64,000 nt of DNA from Afipia birgiae 34632 (GCF_000308295.2 NZ_HG326654.1:764759-828758), one strand, 5' to 3'; shown: positions 8,656 to 18,277, numbered from the stretch's first letter. The notes: generated from the letters alone by a model not told the origin. A program made the numbers and translations.

Positions 8656-9828
8656 TCACGCCGCCTTGGCGAGCGAAGCCTTGGTCTCGGCGAACGCCCA
8701 GTCGATCCACTGCGTCAGGACCTCGACGTCCCTGGCCTCAACCGTCGCGCCGCACCAGATGCGAAGACCCGCAGGCGCATCGCGATAATGCGCGAAGTCG
8801 TAACCGGCGCCTTCTTTCTCGACCGCAGCGACGAGCTTCTTGGCGAAATCCGCCTGCGCATCGGCGGACAGCGCCGTGATCGCCGGATCGACGACCTTCA
8901 TGCACACCGAGGTGTTGGAGCGGATTGCCGGATCGGCCGCGAGGAAATCCACCCACGGCGTCCTGGCCTTCCAGTCCGCCAGCACCTTGGTGCTGGCATC
9001 GGCGCGCGCGATCAGCGCCTTGAGACCGCCAACAGACTTGGCCCAGTTCAACGCATCGAGATAGTCCTCGACGCAGAGCATCGACGGCGTGTTGATGGTT
9101 TCGCCCTCGAAGATGCCGGCATTGAGCTTGCCGCCCTTGGTCATGCGGAAGATCTTCGGCAGCGGCCACGGCGGCGTATAGCTCTCGAGCCGGGCGACAG
9201 CGCGCGGCGACAGGATCAACATGCCGTGCGCAGCCTCGCCGCCCAGCGCCTTCTGCCAGGAGAAGGTCACGACATCGAGCTTCGGCCAGTCGAGCGGCTG
9301 CGCGAACGCGGCGGAGGTAGCGTCGCAGATCGTCAGACCTTCGCGGTCGTCGCGGATCCAGTCGGCGTTCGGAACCCGCACGCCGGAGGTGGTGCCGTTC
9401 CAGGTGAACACGATGTCCGAGTTCTTGTCGGCTTTCGACAGATCCGGAATCTCGCCGTAGCCCGCGTGGAGCTTGACGACGTCCTTGAGCTTCAATTCCT
9501 TGACGATGTCGCTGACCCAGCCTTCGCCGAAGGATTCCCATGCAATGGTGGTGACGGGGCGCGGCCCGAGCAGCGACCACAGCGCCATCTCGACGGCGCC
9601 GGTGTCGGACGCCGGCACGATGCCGATCTTGTAGTCGGCGGGAACTTCAAGCACTTCGCGCGTCAGTTCGATCGCGAGCTTGAGCTTGGCCTTGCCGACC
9701 TTCGCGCGATGCGAACGGCCGAGCGCTGCGTCCTTGAGATTTTGGGGGTTCCAGCCGGGGCGCTTGGCGCAGGGGCCGGACGAAAAATGCGGCACGTTAG
9801 GCCGCGAAGCGGGCTTCGCTACAGTCAT
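8656..9828 (-). CDS. serC: Phosphoserine aminotransferase SerC
   Basis: SerC transfers an amino group from glutamate to 3-phosphohydroxypyruvate, giving phosphoserine; it may also act on 3-hydroxy-2-oxo-4-phosphooxybutanoate in pyridoxal-phosphate synthesis. The 390-residue product is a class V fold-type I PLP enzyme. It has the N-terminal [12 protein letters not shown] motif, [26 protein letters not shown] and the PLP lysine in SWQKALGGE (about K193). This is the alphaproteobacterial form, about 30 residues longer than the E. coli enzyme. The start has GGAAGG upstream, and a hairpin (9852-9869) lies just before it. It is the first gene of the serC - ABM - serA group. Confidence 0.96.
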   Translation of the reverse strand: MTVAKPASRPNVPHFSSGPCAKRPGWNPQNLKDAALGRSHRAKVGKAKLKLAIELTREVLEVPADYKIGIVPASDTGAVEMALWSLLGPRPVTTIAWESFGEGWVSDIVKELKLKDVVKLHAGYGEIPDLSKADKNSDIVFTWNGTTSGVRVPNADWIRDDREGLTICDATSAAFAQPLDWPKLDVVTFSWQKALGGEAAHGMLILSPRAVARLESYTPPWPLPKIFRMTKGGKLNAGIFEGETINTPSMLCVEDYLDALNWAKSVGGLKALIARADASTKVLADWKARTPWVDFLAADPAIRSNTSVCMKVVDPAITALSADAQADFAKKLVAAVEKEGAGYDFAHYRDAPAGLRIWCGATVEARDVEVLTQWIDWAFAETKASLAKAA

Positions 9829-9851
9829 CGTCTATCCTTCCAGATAGTGAG

Positions 9852-9869
9852 CCTCCCGTTGGGGGGAGG
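9852..9869 (-). promoter_or_regulatory. Hairpin in the serC leader
   Basis: On the minus strand CCTCCC CCCAAC GGGAGG forms a hairpin about 24 bases before the serC start codon, just ahead of its GGAAGG ribosome binding site. A structured serC leader motif is known from alphaproteobacteria, and this hairpin lies where such an element would. The match to that motif is inferred from position only; it may instead be another member of the window's CCCTCC-type repeats. Confidence 0.35.
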
Positions 9870-9976
9870 TGTCCCGCCGCCGTCAATATGGGAGCTTCCT
9901 GTTTTCGTCAAGAAACTTCGCCCTTCCCCGTTCACAAGGCTGGGATGCAACGGGACAAGCAGCAGTGACGAAGCGG

Positions 9977-10002
9977 CTCCCTCTCCCCGTAAACGGGCGA
10001 GG
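9977..10002. repeat. Short CCCTCTCCCC-type hairpin repeat
   Basis: CTCCCTCTCCCCGTAAACGGGCGAGG is an imperfect hairpin similar to the element at 41381-41409. It lies just past the end of the GST gene and may help end that transcript, although no T-run follows. Confidence 0.5.
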
Positions 10003-10012
10003 TAATAAAGGA

Positions 10013-10591
10013 TCAAAGCCCCAGCACCTTCTCGGAATCCGCAACCCAGCGCCGCACCGAGGCATAGCCGTCGAGGTGAAAGCCGCCTTCATGGGCGACG
10101 CGGGTATAGGCCAGCAGCGCCACGTCCGCGAGCGACAGCGCGTCGCCGACCAGAAACCGTGTGTCGTGAAGCTGATGCTCCATTCGCGCCAGCGCGAAGT
10201 AACCGCGTTTGACCTTCTCGGGATCAAGGTCGCCCTGCGACTGGCCGAGGTAGAACATCTGGAAGCGGCAAACCGCGAGGTAAGGCTCATGGCTGTACTG
10301 TTCCCAGAACAGCCACTCGTCCATTTTCGCCGCGAGAAAGGCCTCTGCGGGGATCAGATCGGTGCCGCGCGCCAGATAACGGATGATGGCGTTGGATTGC
10401 GCCAGCGTGCGCCCGTCGTCGAGCTCGAGCACAGGCACCTGCCCCGCCCCGTTGAGCTTGAGAAACTCCGGCGTGCGGCTTTCATTCTTCAGGGTATCGA
10501 TCTCGACCCAGGTGTAGCGGCGCGAAAGCCTGTCACACACCCATTTCACCTTCAGGCAATTACCGGATTTCAGGTCACCATAGATTTTCAT
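10013..10591 (-). CDS. Glutathione S-transferase family protein
   Basis: A 192-residue soluble protein with the canonical GST layout. The N-terminal thioredoxin-like domain (MKIYGDLKSGNCLKVKWVCD) has the cis-Pro signature GQVPVLELDDG and the glutathione-contacting QSNAIIRYLA. The all-helical C-terminal domain ends in LVGDALSLADVALLAYTRVAHEGG. The substrate is unknown. The ATG at 10591 was chosen because homology to GSTs starts there; an earlier ATG adds 16 unrelated residues. It belongs to the same group as the GST at 31987, with which it shares ESRTPEFL, GQVP and the DGYPS-like C-terminal region. Confidence 0.9.
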   Translation of the reverse strand: MKIYGDLKSGNCLKVKWVCDRLSRRYTWVEIDTLKNESRTPEFLKLNGAGQVPVLELDDGRTLAQSNAIIRYLARGTDLIPAEAFLAAKMDEWLFWEQYSHEPYLAVCRFQMFYLGQSQGDLDPEKVKRGYFALARMEHQLHDTRFLVGDALSLADVALLAYTRVAHEGGFHLDGYASVRRWVADSEKVLGL

Positions 10592-10712
10592 GACCGCACC
10601 TTCCCGATGGCCGCCGCCTTGAGACGAACGACAGCACAACAGGCGATACGGCCCCTGTCAACGACAGGAACCGCAGGAATTGCGCAAGAAAAAATTGCAG
10701 ACGACGGATCAA

Positions 10713-11528
10713 TCAGAACCGGTAGCCGAGACCGCCGCGCACGGTATTGATGCTGGTATCGATGGGGCCGACGAACTTGAGATACTCCCACTCGCCGCGC
10801 ATGAACAGGCCGCCGGCGAGCATCACATCGACACCGAGACCCGCTGCATAACCGTAGATGAAGCGATTGCTCTGGCCTTCGGTCTGACTGACCGAGAAAG
10901 GAACAACAGTGTTTGGAGGAGCAATTTGCACTTGCGTGCCCGAAACGGTCGCACTCTTAAAGACGTCGGCCCGGCCGAGCGAAACACCGCCGAACGCATA
11001 GGGCAGGAAACTGCCCCAGGCGTATCCGGCGCGCGCGCGGATCGATCCCATGTCCTTGATCGTGAAACTCGACTTGGCGGAATAGTCCACGAAGTTGGTA
11101 GAACCTCCCGCAACGAAGAACCGCGACATCGTGCCTGAATCGCTACCGCCGAAATTGCCATGCATGTAATTGGCTTCAATGCCAAGCACGACGTCATCCC
11201 ACTGCGAGTTGTAGCCGACGAAACCGCCGACGCCATCGCCCCGCTGCGATTTCCTGCCCATGACCGGCCACTCGGAAACCCGGCCAACGTTTTCGATCGC
11301 GGTATTCACCAGAAGTTTGGCTACGATATCCTGCGTCGTGCCGGCGAAATTCATATCCGACGAACCGGTCCCCGCCTGTCCGCCGACGTAGAAGCCCTGC
11401 CATCGCGGGATCACTCCGTCGCGAAAGCCTCCGCGCAGGACCGGGAGATCGGTCAGGTCGGGCAAGTCCGCGGCATGCGCGCCGTGCGCCGCCGTAACCA
11501 GAGCCATCGCCAAAACAATTCGACGCAT
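10713..11528 (-). CDS. Outer-membrane beta-barrel protein (Omp25/RopB-like)
   Basis: A 271-residue secreted protein with a signal peptide (MRRIVLAMALVTAAHGAHA) and a mature N-terminus ADLPDLTDLPVLRGGF. The sequence GFYVGGQAGTG, alternating aromatic/polar strands, Gly-rich turns and a C-terminal YRF ending are the marks of a small outer-membrane barrel. The last aromatic residue is the Bam recognition signal. Such proteins are abundant in Bradyrhizobium-type cells, where they stabilise the outer membrane or form small pores. The start at 11528 has GGAG 8 bases upstream, which is better than the ATG 15 bases earlier. A second barrel gene lies directly upstream in the same direction but has its own terminator. 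Confidence 0.87.
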   Translation of the reverse strand: MRRIVLAMALVTAAHGAHAADLPDLTDLPVLRGGFRDGVIPRWQGFYVGGQAGTGSSDMNFAGTTQDIVAKLLVNTAIENVGRVSEWPVMGRKSQRGDGVGGFVGYNSQWDDVVLGIEANYMHGNFGGSDSGTMSRFFVAGGSTNFVDYSAKSSFTIKDMGSIRARAGYAWGSFLPYAFGGVSLGRADVFKSATVSGTQVQIAPPNTVVPFSVSQTEGQSNRFIYGYAAGLGVDVMLAGGLFMRGEWEYLKFVGPIDTSINTVRGGLGYRF

Positions 11529-11633
11529 CACGAACTCCGTCATAAACGCTTAACTACGTTCGATGATGCCGCGTTAACCTTAATCAATCGTTCCCGCCGC
11601 ACGCTTCGCACAAAAGAAACGGCGCGCCGCGCC

Positions 11634-11667
11634 AAAAAGAAAACGGCGCGGAAAGATCCGCGCCGTT
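11634..11667 (-). terminator. Rho-independent terminator of the 11702-12574 barrel gene
   Basis: The 11-bp perfect stem AACGGCGCGGA / TCCGCGCCGTT with loop AAGA is followed on the minus strand by TTTTCTTTTT. It starts 35 bases past the stop codon of the upstream barrel gene, separating it from the gene at 10713. Confidence 0.9.
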
Positions 11668-11701
11668 GAAGTTGTTCCGGAGGGAAGAAGAAAAATTCCG
11701 A

Positions 11702-12574
11702 TCAGCCCTTGCGCATGAGCGGAGGCATCGGCGGCGCGTAAACCGGAGCCGGATCGAGCGCCCAGCGCACGCCGAACTTCAGATCGTGCGAGGTGATTTC
11801 CTTGAACTGCATGGGAACGCCTCGGGTGAAACCATCATAGGTCGAGACCGCTCCGGTGGTGCCGTCGCCGAGATTCATGTAGCTGTAACCGAGTTCGATG
11901 GTCATCGCCGGATTGACCTTGTAGGCCAGACCAGCGTGAGCGGCCCATGCGAAGTTCCACTTGGATGCAGCAGGCGCGCTGGCATAACTCGCAAACGGGC
12001 CGCCGAAGAAGGGCACACCGCCGGCATAGCCAATATTGATCGCACCGTTATCCGTGTAGTCCGCGATACTGACGCGGGCCATGCCGACGCCGGCGCCGAT
12101 GAACGGCGTCACGCTCCACCAAGTGCCAAGATCGACATAGCCATTGGCCATCACCACCCACTCGGACTTGGTGCCGGTGTAGTTGTTCACGCCGTCGCCA
12201 ATGAGACCGCCGCCCGCAGGGAAGGTTATGAGATCGGTGCCCTTGAAGTTCGAATTGCCACGGTATTGACCGGTGATGTCACCGCGCAGCCAGTTATTGA
12301 ACTGGTAGCCGATGCCGATCTGGTAGATACCCGCGGTATCGAACGAGCCCGTCTGATTGAGTGAGAGAAGGTCCCGCGCGTTGCGGTTGTCGCCCATCTC
12401 GAAGCGCTTCACCTTCTGATTGCTGAATCCGATATCGCCGCGCAGATACCATCCGCCGAAATCTTCGACCGGAGGCGGAATGTAGGGCGGCGGCATCGGG
12501 AGATCGGCAGCGAAGGCCGCCGAGGAAAGCAATGACGCCGCTCCTGCGGCAAGCAAATTCTTCAGAGTACGCAT
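11702..12574 (-). CDS. Outer-membrane beta-barrel protein
   Basis: A 290-residue secreted protein. It has a signal peptide (MRTLKNLLAAGAASLLSSAAFA), a Pro-rich linker (DLPMPPPYIPPPVEDFGG), then a predicted barrel beginning GWYLRGDIGFSNQKV and running through YQIGIGYQFNNWLRGD, ANGYVDLGTWWSVTPFIGAG and LGYSYMNLGDG to the VRWALDP strand. A short Pro-rich tail (APVYAPPMPPLMRKG) follows the last strand. Family members are often immunodominant outer-membrane proteins of unknown role. The ATG at 12574 has an AAAGGA site upstream and starts the signal peptide; an ATG 57 bases earlier was rejected. The upstream 347 bases are AT-richer and should hold its promoter. Confidence 0.87.
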   Translation of the reverse strand: MRTLKNLLAAGAASLLSSAAFAADLPMPPPYIPPPVEDFGGWYLRGDIGFSNQKVKRFEMGDNRNARDLLSLNQTGSFDTAGIYQIGIGYQFNNWLRGDITGQYRGNSNFKGTDLITFPAGGGLIGDGVNNYTGTKSEWVVMANGYVDLGTWWSVTPFIGAGVGMARVSIADYTDNGAINIGYAGGVPFFGGPFASYASAPAASKWNFAWAAHAGLAYKVNPAMTIELGYSYMNLGDGTTGAVSTYDGFTRGVPMQFKEITSHDLKFGVRWALDPAPVYAPPMPPLMRKG

Positions 12575-12831
12575 TGGGTCCGGTCCTTTCGTCCGGTGAG
12601 GCAAACGCAAGTCCTCACTCACAAAACTCATGGCCGGACGATGCCATCAAATGCTTAAGCGGCACTTAACCCTAATTCTTAACCGCGATTTTTAATCTGG
12701 CTTAAGCAAGACGGTAAACGTTTACACAACGCGCGCGGCGGCGCGCGCCACAAATCCTAATGATGTGTTGATGGGTGAGTCAGAGATGCTGACGAAGTGA
12801 CGGCCATGGCCACATGGTCACGACTTGCATT

Positions 12832-12913
12832 CGTCATTGCGAGGAGCACTTGCGACGAAGCAATCCAGAATCTGTGACAAAGACTGGATTGCTTCGCTTC
12901 GCTCGCAATGACG
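12832..12913. repeat. 82-bp palindromic repeat (CGTCATTGCGAG family), copy 1
   Basis: CGTCATTGCGAGGAGC and GCGACGAAGCAATCCAG on the left mirror CTGGATTGCTTCG and CTCGCAATGACG on the right around a short loop. The same element, with matching arms and a different loop, occurs at 19764-19846, and half of it at 2033-2055. Copies of this dispersed palindrome are frequent in Bradyrhizobium-type genomes. Here it lies just past the stop codon of the Fsr-like exporter gene, in the same 348-base gap as the barrel-gene promoter. Confidence 0.85.
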
Positions 12914-12922
12914 AAGCGAGCG

Positions 12923-14167
12923 TCAGAGCTTGCGGCGTTTCATCTGCGGCAGGAAGATTGCGAGCAAACCGATCGCCGGCAGGAATGCGCAGACCTGATA
13001 GACGAAGTTGATGTCCTTCCAGTCCGCGACCTGACCGAGCACCGCGGCGCCGATGCCGCCGAAACCGAACGCCATGCCGTAGAACAGTCCGGAGATCATG
13101 CCGAGGCGGTGCGGCATCAGCTCCTGCGCATAGACGATGATCGCGGGCGTCGCCGACGAGATGATGAAGCCGATCACGATGCTCAGCACCGCATTCCAGT
13201 AGAGATCGACGTAGGGCAGCGCCAGCGTGAACGGCAGCGCACCGATGATCGAAAACCAGATCACGTACTTGCGGCCGAAGCGATCACCGAGCGGACCGCC
13301 GAAGAATACGCCGACCGCGCTCGCGCCCAGAAACAGGAACAGATAAATCTGAGACGCCTGGGTGCTGACACCAAATTTTTGCATCAGAAAGAAGGTGTAA
13401 TAGCTGCCGATGCTCGCGGTGTAGAACGTCTTCGAAAACAGCAGCACCATCAGCACGGTGAGCGCGACCATGGTGCGCGCCGAAGACGGCCCGTCTTCCG
13501 GCAGGGACGTATGAGCGCCCTTGCGCTGCGCGATGCGCGGCTCGTACCAGCGCCCGATCTGCCACAGCACAACGATCGCGAGCGCCGCGACCAGCGAGAA
13601 CCACGCGATGCTGCCCTGCCCGAACGGCACGATGATCAGCGCCGCGAGCACAGGGCCGATCGCCGTGCCCAGATTGCCGCCGACCTGAAACACCGATTGC
13701 GCCATGCCGACGCGGCCGCCAGACGCCATGCGCGCGATGCGTGAGGATTCCGGATGGAAGACGGCGGAGCCGGTGCCGACAAGGCCGGCGGCCAGCAGGA
13801 TCACCCAGTAATGATGCGCGACGCTGAGCAGGATCAATCCCGCAAAGGTGAAGCCCATGCCGAGCGCGAGCGAGAACGGCTTCGGATACTTGTCGGTGTA
13901 GGCGCCGATCACCGGCTGCAACAGCGACGACGTGAACATGAAGGCCAGCGTGATCATGCCGATCTGGCCGAAGTCGAGCGCGTAGTTGTCCTTCAGGATC
14001 GGATAGACCGACGGGATCAGCGACTGCATCAGGTCGTTGAGGAGATGCGAGAAGCTGATGGCGCCGATGACGGCGAAAGCAGGCGCGGCCGGCGCCGGCG
14101 CCGCCGGTGCATCCACGACGATAGGTGCAACAAGGGTGTCTTCAGACAAAATAACGGGCTTGTTCAC
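12923..14167 (-). CDS. Fosmidomycin-resistance (Fsr)-like MFS exporter
   Basis: A 414-residue inner-membrane protein with twelve predicted helices, the length of E. coli Fsr. After a disordered Ala/Pro-rich N-terminus, the first helix region reads FSHLLNDLMQSLIPSVYPILKD, a hallmark of the Fsr subgroup. The typical cytoplasmic loop TDKYPKP, the segment GTGSAVFHPESSRIAR and the second-half loop GDRFGRKYVI follow. Members export fosmidomycin and possibly other compounds; the natural substrate here is unknown. The gene begins with GTG preceded by GGGAAG. A palindromic repeat lies just after its stop, and a CCCGGCGAATGCCGGG pair lies upstream. Confidence 0.88.
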   Translation of the reverse strand: MNKPVILSEDTLVAPIVVDAPAAPAPAAPAFAVIGAISFSHLLNDLMQSLIPSVYPILKDNYALDFGQIGMITLAFMFTSSLLQPVIGAYTDKYPKPFSLALGMGFTFAGLILLSVAHHYWVILLAAGLVGTGSAVFHPESSRIARMASGGRVGMAQSVFQVGGNLGTAIGPVLAALIIVPFGQGSIAWFSLVAALAIVVLWQIGRWYEPRIAQRKGAHTSLPEDGPSSARTMVALTVLMVLLFSKTFYTASIGSYYTFFLMQKFGVSTQASQIYLFLFLGASAVGVFFGGPLGDRFGRKYVIWFSIIGALPFTLALPYVDLYWNAVLSIVIGFIISSATPAIIVYAQELMPHRLGMISGLFYGMAFGFGGIGAAVLGQVADWKDINFVYQVCAFLPAIGLLAIFLPQMKRRKL

Positions 14168-14293
14168 GGCAGCTTCCCGGCAAATTCAAAATCGAATGCA
14201 CCACGAAATACAAATCCAGCGGCAATCCCACCAGTCGCGATTGACCATGGCTGATGTGCCGGATTGGCGAGACTGCGGCGGGAAAAGGCCTGC

Positions 14294-14414
14294 GTCGTCC
14301 CGGCGAATGCCGGGACCCATAACCACGAAGCCCTCAATTGGGCCACGTGATTTGGACATCCTTTCGCAACACAACACCGACAGGGAGTGTGGGTCCCGGC
14401 ATTCGCCGGGACGA
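14294..14414. repeat. Inverted pair of CCCGGCGAATGCCGGG repeats
   Basis: CGTCGTCCCGGCGAATGCCGGGACCCA at the left end is mirrored by TGGGTCCCGGCATTCGCCGGGACGAC at the right end, about 65 bases apart. Each arm is itself a hairpin. A related pair occurs at 59055-59171 and a half copy near 33668. It separates glmM from the Fsr-like gene, both on the minus strand. Confidence 0.85.
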
Positions 14415-14423
14415 CATCGGGTT

Positions 14424-15773
14424 TTACGCCGCCGCCGATGCCGTTCCCAGGGCCGAGACGATCATGTCGACGGCTTCCTCGACGAGGTCGCGGTTGTCGC
14501 CCTCGCCCATCACGCGGATGACCGGCTCGGTCCCGCTTGGGCGGATCAGCAGACGGCCGCAGCCGTTCAGGCGTTTCTCGGCATCGACGATCGCGGACTT
14601 GACCGTCGGATTGTCGAGCGGCTTGCCGTTGCGGTAGCGCACGTTTTTGAGGATCTGCGGCATCGGCTCGAAGCGGTGGCAGACTTCCGAGACCGGACGG
14701 CCCAGGCGCTGGACCACGGCCAGAACCTGAAGCGCTGCAACGAAGCCGTCGCCCGTGGTCGCGAAGTCGGACATAATGATGTGACCCGACGGTTCGCCGC
14801 CGAGGTTGTAGCCACCCTTCAGCATCTGCTCGAGCACGTAACGGTCGCCGACCGGCGTGCGCAGCAGTTCGATGCCCTGCTCCTTCAGATAGCGTTCCAG
14901 ACCGAGATTGGACATCACGGTGGCGACGATGCCGGGCTTGGCCAGCCGTCCATCGTCCTTCCAGCTCTGCGCGATCACCGCGAGAAGCTGGTCGCCATCG
15001 ACCACATGGCCGCGCTCGTCGACGATGATGACGCGATCGGCGTCGCCATCGAGCGCGATGCCGATGTCGGCACGCATCTCGCGCACCTTGCGCGACAGCG
15101 CTTCCGGCGAGGTCGAACCGCAATCCTTGTTGATGTTGAAACCATCCGGCTCGACGCCGATGGAGATAACATCAGCTCCCAATTCCCACAGCGCTTCCGG
15201 CACCACCTTGTAGGCTGCACCGTTGGCGCAATCGACCACGACGCGAAGGCCGTCGAGGCTGAGATCGCGCGGCAGGGTGCGCTTGGCAAATTCGATGTAG
15301 CGGTCATGGACGCCGTCGATGCGGCGGGCGCGGCCGAGACTGGCGCTCTGGGCGAGCCGCTTGTCGAGGTTCTCGTCCATCAACTGTTCGATCTGCGTTT
15401 CGACATCGTCGGACAGCTTGAAACCGGCAGGGCCGAACAGCTTGATGCCGTTGTCGTCGAACAGATTGTGCGACGCTGAAATCATCACGCCGAGATCGGC
15501 GCGCATCGACTTGGTCAGCATAGCGACGGCCGGCGTCGGCATCGGGCCGAGCAGCAGCACGTCCATGCCCACCGAGGTGAAGCCCGCCACCATGGCGTTC
15601 TCGATCATGTAACCCGACAGGCGGGTGTCCTTGCCGATCACCACGCGATGACGATGGTCGCCGCGCTGAAACACCAGCCCGGCCGCCTGCCCGACCTTGA
15701 GAGCCAGCTCAGGCGTGATCAGACCATTGGCGCGGCCACGAATGCCGTCGGTCCCGAAATATTTGCGCACCAT
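14424..15773 (-). CDS. glmM: Phosphoglucosamine mutase GlmM
   Basis: GlmM converts glucosamine-6-phosphate into glucosamine-1-phosphate on the way to UDP-N-acetylglucosamine, needed for peptidoglycan and lipid A. The 449-residue product is standard length. It starts [13 protein letters not shown], has the phosphorylated serine in MISASHN (about residue 101), the metal loop LDGDADR (about 241-247), the sugar-binding EPSGH and the phosphate-binding [12 protein letters not shown] near the C-terminus. The start has a GGGGGA site close upstream. In related genomes it often follows ftsH; the upstream neighbour here is instead an AraC-type regulator gene on the same strand. Confidence 0.97.
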   Translation of the reverse strand: MVRKYFGTDGIRGRANGLITPELALKVGQAAGLVFQRGDHRHRVVIGKDTRLSGYMIENAMVAGFTSVGMDVLLLGPMPTPAVAMLTKSMRADLGVMISASHNLFDDNGIKLFGPAGFKLSDDVETQIEQLMDENLDKRLAQSASLGRARRIDGVHDRYIEFAKRTLPRDLSLDGLRVVVDCANGAAYKVVPEALWELGADVISIGVEPDGFNINKDCGSTSPEALSRKVREMRADIGIALDGDADRVIIVDERGHVVDGDQLLAVIAQSWKDDGRLAKPGIVATVMSNLGLERYLKEQGIELLRTPVGDRYVLEQMLKGGYNLGGEPSGHIIMSDFATTGDGFVAALQVLAVVQRLGRPVSEVCHRFEPMPQILKNVRYRNGKPLDNPTVKSAIVDAEKRLNGCGRLLIRPSGTEPVIRVMGEGDNRDLVEEAVDMIVSALGTASAAA

Positions 15774-15964
15774 GAATTCCCCCGCTCCGCCGCGTCTCCG
15801 GCCAGGTCCCCGTAAAGCACCTGTTTGGCTCTGGCGAACGCCCCATTATAGCGGAGAGCAGATTATAAAGCCTCTGCGGGCGGGAATCCTTCAAATAATA
15901 TGATGAATCATTACCGCCGGGCCAGATACGGAATTCGACGTATCTAATTGATAAGAATAGAGTT

Positions 15965-16963
15965 TTATATTTCCATTCCTTCATGAGAGACAGATGCTCC
16001 CCGGAAAGCGGTGGGCGACATGCCAAAGCGCATACGAAAGCGGCGGGTGAAATAAGCCGCGTCAGTAAACCCGCAGGCACCGGCGATATCCCCAATCCCC
16101 ATCTGCTCGTGCCGGATGTCGGTCAGCATGCGCCGCGCCTTCTGCAACCGCAATTCAGCGACACGCTCGGTGAAACCGCATCCGCTGTCCTGCAGGAGAG
16201 TCTGCACGTAACGGGCTGAAAGCCGCTGCTGTCTCACGATCGAATCCAGCGAAAATTCCGGATCGTCGAAATGGGCCTCGATCTGCGCGAGGATCGTCCG
16301 CAGGCGGGCCGCGCGCAAGCCGCGCATCCGCGCCAATTCGATTCCGTCGCGATTCGGGCCGATCGCCAGAGCGATCAGATCGAGAAGGGAATTGCCGATG
16401 TGTTCGGCCAGAGCCGGATCATCACCAGCAGTCCCCTCTTCGGAAAGAAAACGCGCATAGCGCTGCAAATGCTTCATGGCTTCGCTTTGCGAATCCAGAG
16501 GCATGGCGACCAGATCCTCGACATTGCGCACGAGGGATCGCAGACGATGGCGCTCCACCGTGAACGCCGTCCAGAGATGGTCTTTCCCGTGCCGGCAATC
16601 GCCTGGCTCATAGTAATTCAGGAGAGCCGACGTGCCCGGCTGCACCACAAGCTCGCGGCCGCACTGATGGACTTCAATCGGCGAATGTCCGCAGTTGAAG
16701 AACAGAAACAACTCGTCGCGCGCATCCCGCCGCAGCTCATGCCGCGTCCGGCGCGCGCGTATCAGGGCTCCTTCGAACCATCCGGTCGCCACCGGGCCGA
16801 ACTGGGCAAACTCAAGACGTGCGGTGAAAGGCCGGTCTTCCGCGCGGGTGAAGTCAAGCAAGCCGTATTGCGCCGAGTACAGATCGCGCCACAAACCAAA
16901 GCGCTGGCGGTCATCAAAAGCGGCTGGCAGTTGATCCGACGAAAAAAGCATCTTTCCCGTCAT
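15965..16963 (-). CDS. AraC-family transcriptional regulator
   Basis: A 332-residue regulator with an N-terminal AraC-binding-like (cupin-type) domain of about 200 residues, including LEFAQFGPVATGWFEGALIRA, and a C-terminal AraC/XylS DNA-binding domain of two helix-turn-helix units (about 225-325). The second unit carries the family signature, GIGDIAGACGFTDAAYFTRRFRMRFGMSP. The layout matches the AraC_binding_2 group, often local regulators of catabolic or stress genes. The ATG at 16963 has AAGGA 9 bases upstream; the frame extends 60 codons further but those codons are not family-like. It is divergent from an outer-membrane barrel gene (17269), separated by about 305 bases, so that gene may be a target. 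Confidence 0.9.
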   Translation of the reverse strand: MTGKMLFSSDQLPAAFDDRQRFGLWRDLYSAQYGLLDFTRAEDRPFTARLEFAQFGPVATGWFEGALIRARRTRHELRRDARDELFLFFNCGHSPIEVHQCGRELVVQPGTSALLNYYEPGDCRHGKDHLWTAFTVERHRLRSLVRNVEDLVAMPLDSQSEAMKHLQRYARFLSEEGTAGDDPALAEHIGNSLLDLIALAIGPNRDGIELARMRGLRAARLRTILAQIEAHFDDPEFSLDSIVRQQRLSARYVQTLLQDSGCGFTERVAELRLQKARRMLTDIRHEQMGIGDIAGACGFTDAAYFTRRFRMRFGMSPTAFRGASVSHEGMEI

Positions 16964-17268
16964 GTCGCTCGTTCCTTTTTCGTGACGGGCCCAGAATTGC
17001 CAGACGTTCGCGGAGTTGAAAGCGCAATCTGAAGCAAGCCGCTGTGGCAATTTATCACTGCCGTCCGCCGCTGTTTCGCATGACGCAAGAATCCAACTCG
17101 ATTGCGCAATCGTCCGCATGTACGTGGCGCGGAGGTCACACATACGGGAAACGCGCCGCGTGTGCGCAGCAGTCCGTATCTGTTGCGGCGATGTGCAAGT
17201 GTCCCGGCAATATCCGCCTTAGGGTGCTTCCGACTGCTCCCGTCCGGAGCTCTTCTCAGGAACCGCAA
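16964..17268. other. Divergent intergenic region between AraC regulator and barrel gene
   Basis: About 305 bases between two divergent start codons. It should contain both promoters and any AraC-type operator. I see no gene and no clear repeat here; the longer open frames of the flanking genes run into it without ribosome binding sites. Confidence 0.45.
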
Positions 17269-17961
17269 ATGATTCCACGCACACCACACCCGACGGCGAT
17301 CGCGCTGCTGCTGTCCCTTTCCGGAACGACGCTCGCCAGCGCAGCCGACCTCGCGCCGGTTTACAAGGCTCCGCCGTCTGTACCCTCATGGTCCGGCTTC
17401 TATGCGGGCCTCAATGCAGGTTATGCATTCGGCGATGCCCACACCGCGCTGCCGTTCAACGGTCCCGCAGTGACATCCACCTATGACGGCTTCATCGGCG
17501 GCGGGCAGATCGGATTCAACTGGCAGACAGGCGCGGCAGTTTTCGGACTGGAAGCAGACATCCAATATGCCGACGTCAAGGGAAGCGAAATCCTTCCGGG
17601 CACAACGGTCACCGCTTCGAATACATTGGACTGGTTCGGGACAGCGCGGGCACGCGCCGGTTTCGCATTCAACAGCGTACTGCCTTATGTCACTGGCGGC
17701 TTTGCCTTCGGACGAAACGCCTATCAGTTTACGGATATCACAACAGGGAACGGGGCCGGAGGCACGGCAACACATACCGGATGGGCGATCGGCGGCGGGA
17801 TCGAATTTGCCGTGCGCGAAGCATGGAGCCTAAAGCTCGAATATCTGCACGTCGATCTTGGAAGTCAGAATACCGTTAGAGGCATTCCCTTCGCCAATGA
17901 GGTCACTCCCATCGACCTCAAGTTTGACCTTGTGCGCATGGGCGCGAATTATCGCTTCTGA
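17269..17961 (+). CDS. Outer-membrane beta-barrel protein (Omp25/porin-like)
   Basis: A 230-residue secreted protein with a signal peptide (about 1-25, ending TLASA), then ADLAPVYKAPPSVPSWSGFYAG, a form of the Hyphomicrobiales Omp25/RopB N-terminus (A-D-L-...-W-x-G-F-Y-x-G). Alternating strands follow (GFIGGGQIGFNWQ, FGTARARAGFAFNSVLPYVTGGFAFG, WAIGGGIEFAV, LKLEYLHVDLG) and the protein ends in GANYRF, the terminal aromatic typical of outer-membrane barrels. This eight-strand family is usually structural or a small pore. It is divergent from the AraC-type gene, which may regulate it. A strong terminator follows 18 bases after the stop. Confidence 0.88.
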   Translation: MIPRTPHPTAIALLLSLSGTTLASAADLAPVYKAPPSVPSWSGFYAGLNAGYAFGDAHTALPFNGPAVTSTYDGFIGGGQIGFNWQTGAAVFGLEADIQYADVKGSEILPGTTVTASNTLDWFGTARARAGFAFNSVLPYVTGGFAFGRNAYQFTDITTGNGAGGTATHTGWAIGGGIEFAVREAWSLKLEYLHVDLGSQNTVRGIPFANEVTPIDLKFDLVRMGANYRF

Positions 17962-17979
17962 TGCGACGCATCACACGAA

Positions 17980-18012
17980 AAAGGGCGCTCCGTTCCGCGG
18001 AGCGCCCTTTTC
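17980..18012 (+). terminator. Rho-independent terminator after the 17269 barrel gene
   Basis: The stem AAAGGGCGCTCCG / CGGAGCGCCCTTT with loop TTCCG is followed by TTTT on the plus strand. The A-run before the stem lets it work for the opposite strand as well, where the microprotein gene at 18074 ends nearby. Confidence 0.9.
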
Positions 18013-18073
18013 TGATTCCGATGTCGGACCAGTGACTGCAGCCGATCGGCCATTGCTGGTAATATAATACAGA

Positions 18074-18277
<204 letters not shown>

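Noticed and set aside
12814-13744. Overlapping plus-strand frames starting in the 82-bp palindrome
   Set aside because: They begin inside the repeat at 12832-12913 and continue antisense to the Fsr-like gene.
16271-17032. 253-codon plus-strand frame over the AraC-type gene
   Set aside because: The AraC frame on the minus strand has a clear DNA-binding domain and ribosome site; the plus-strand frame has neither.
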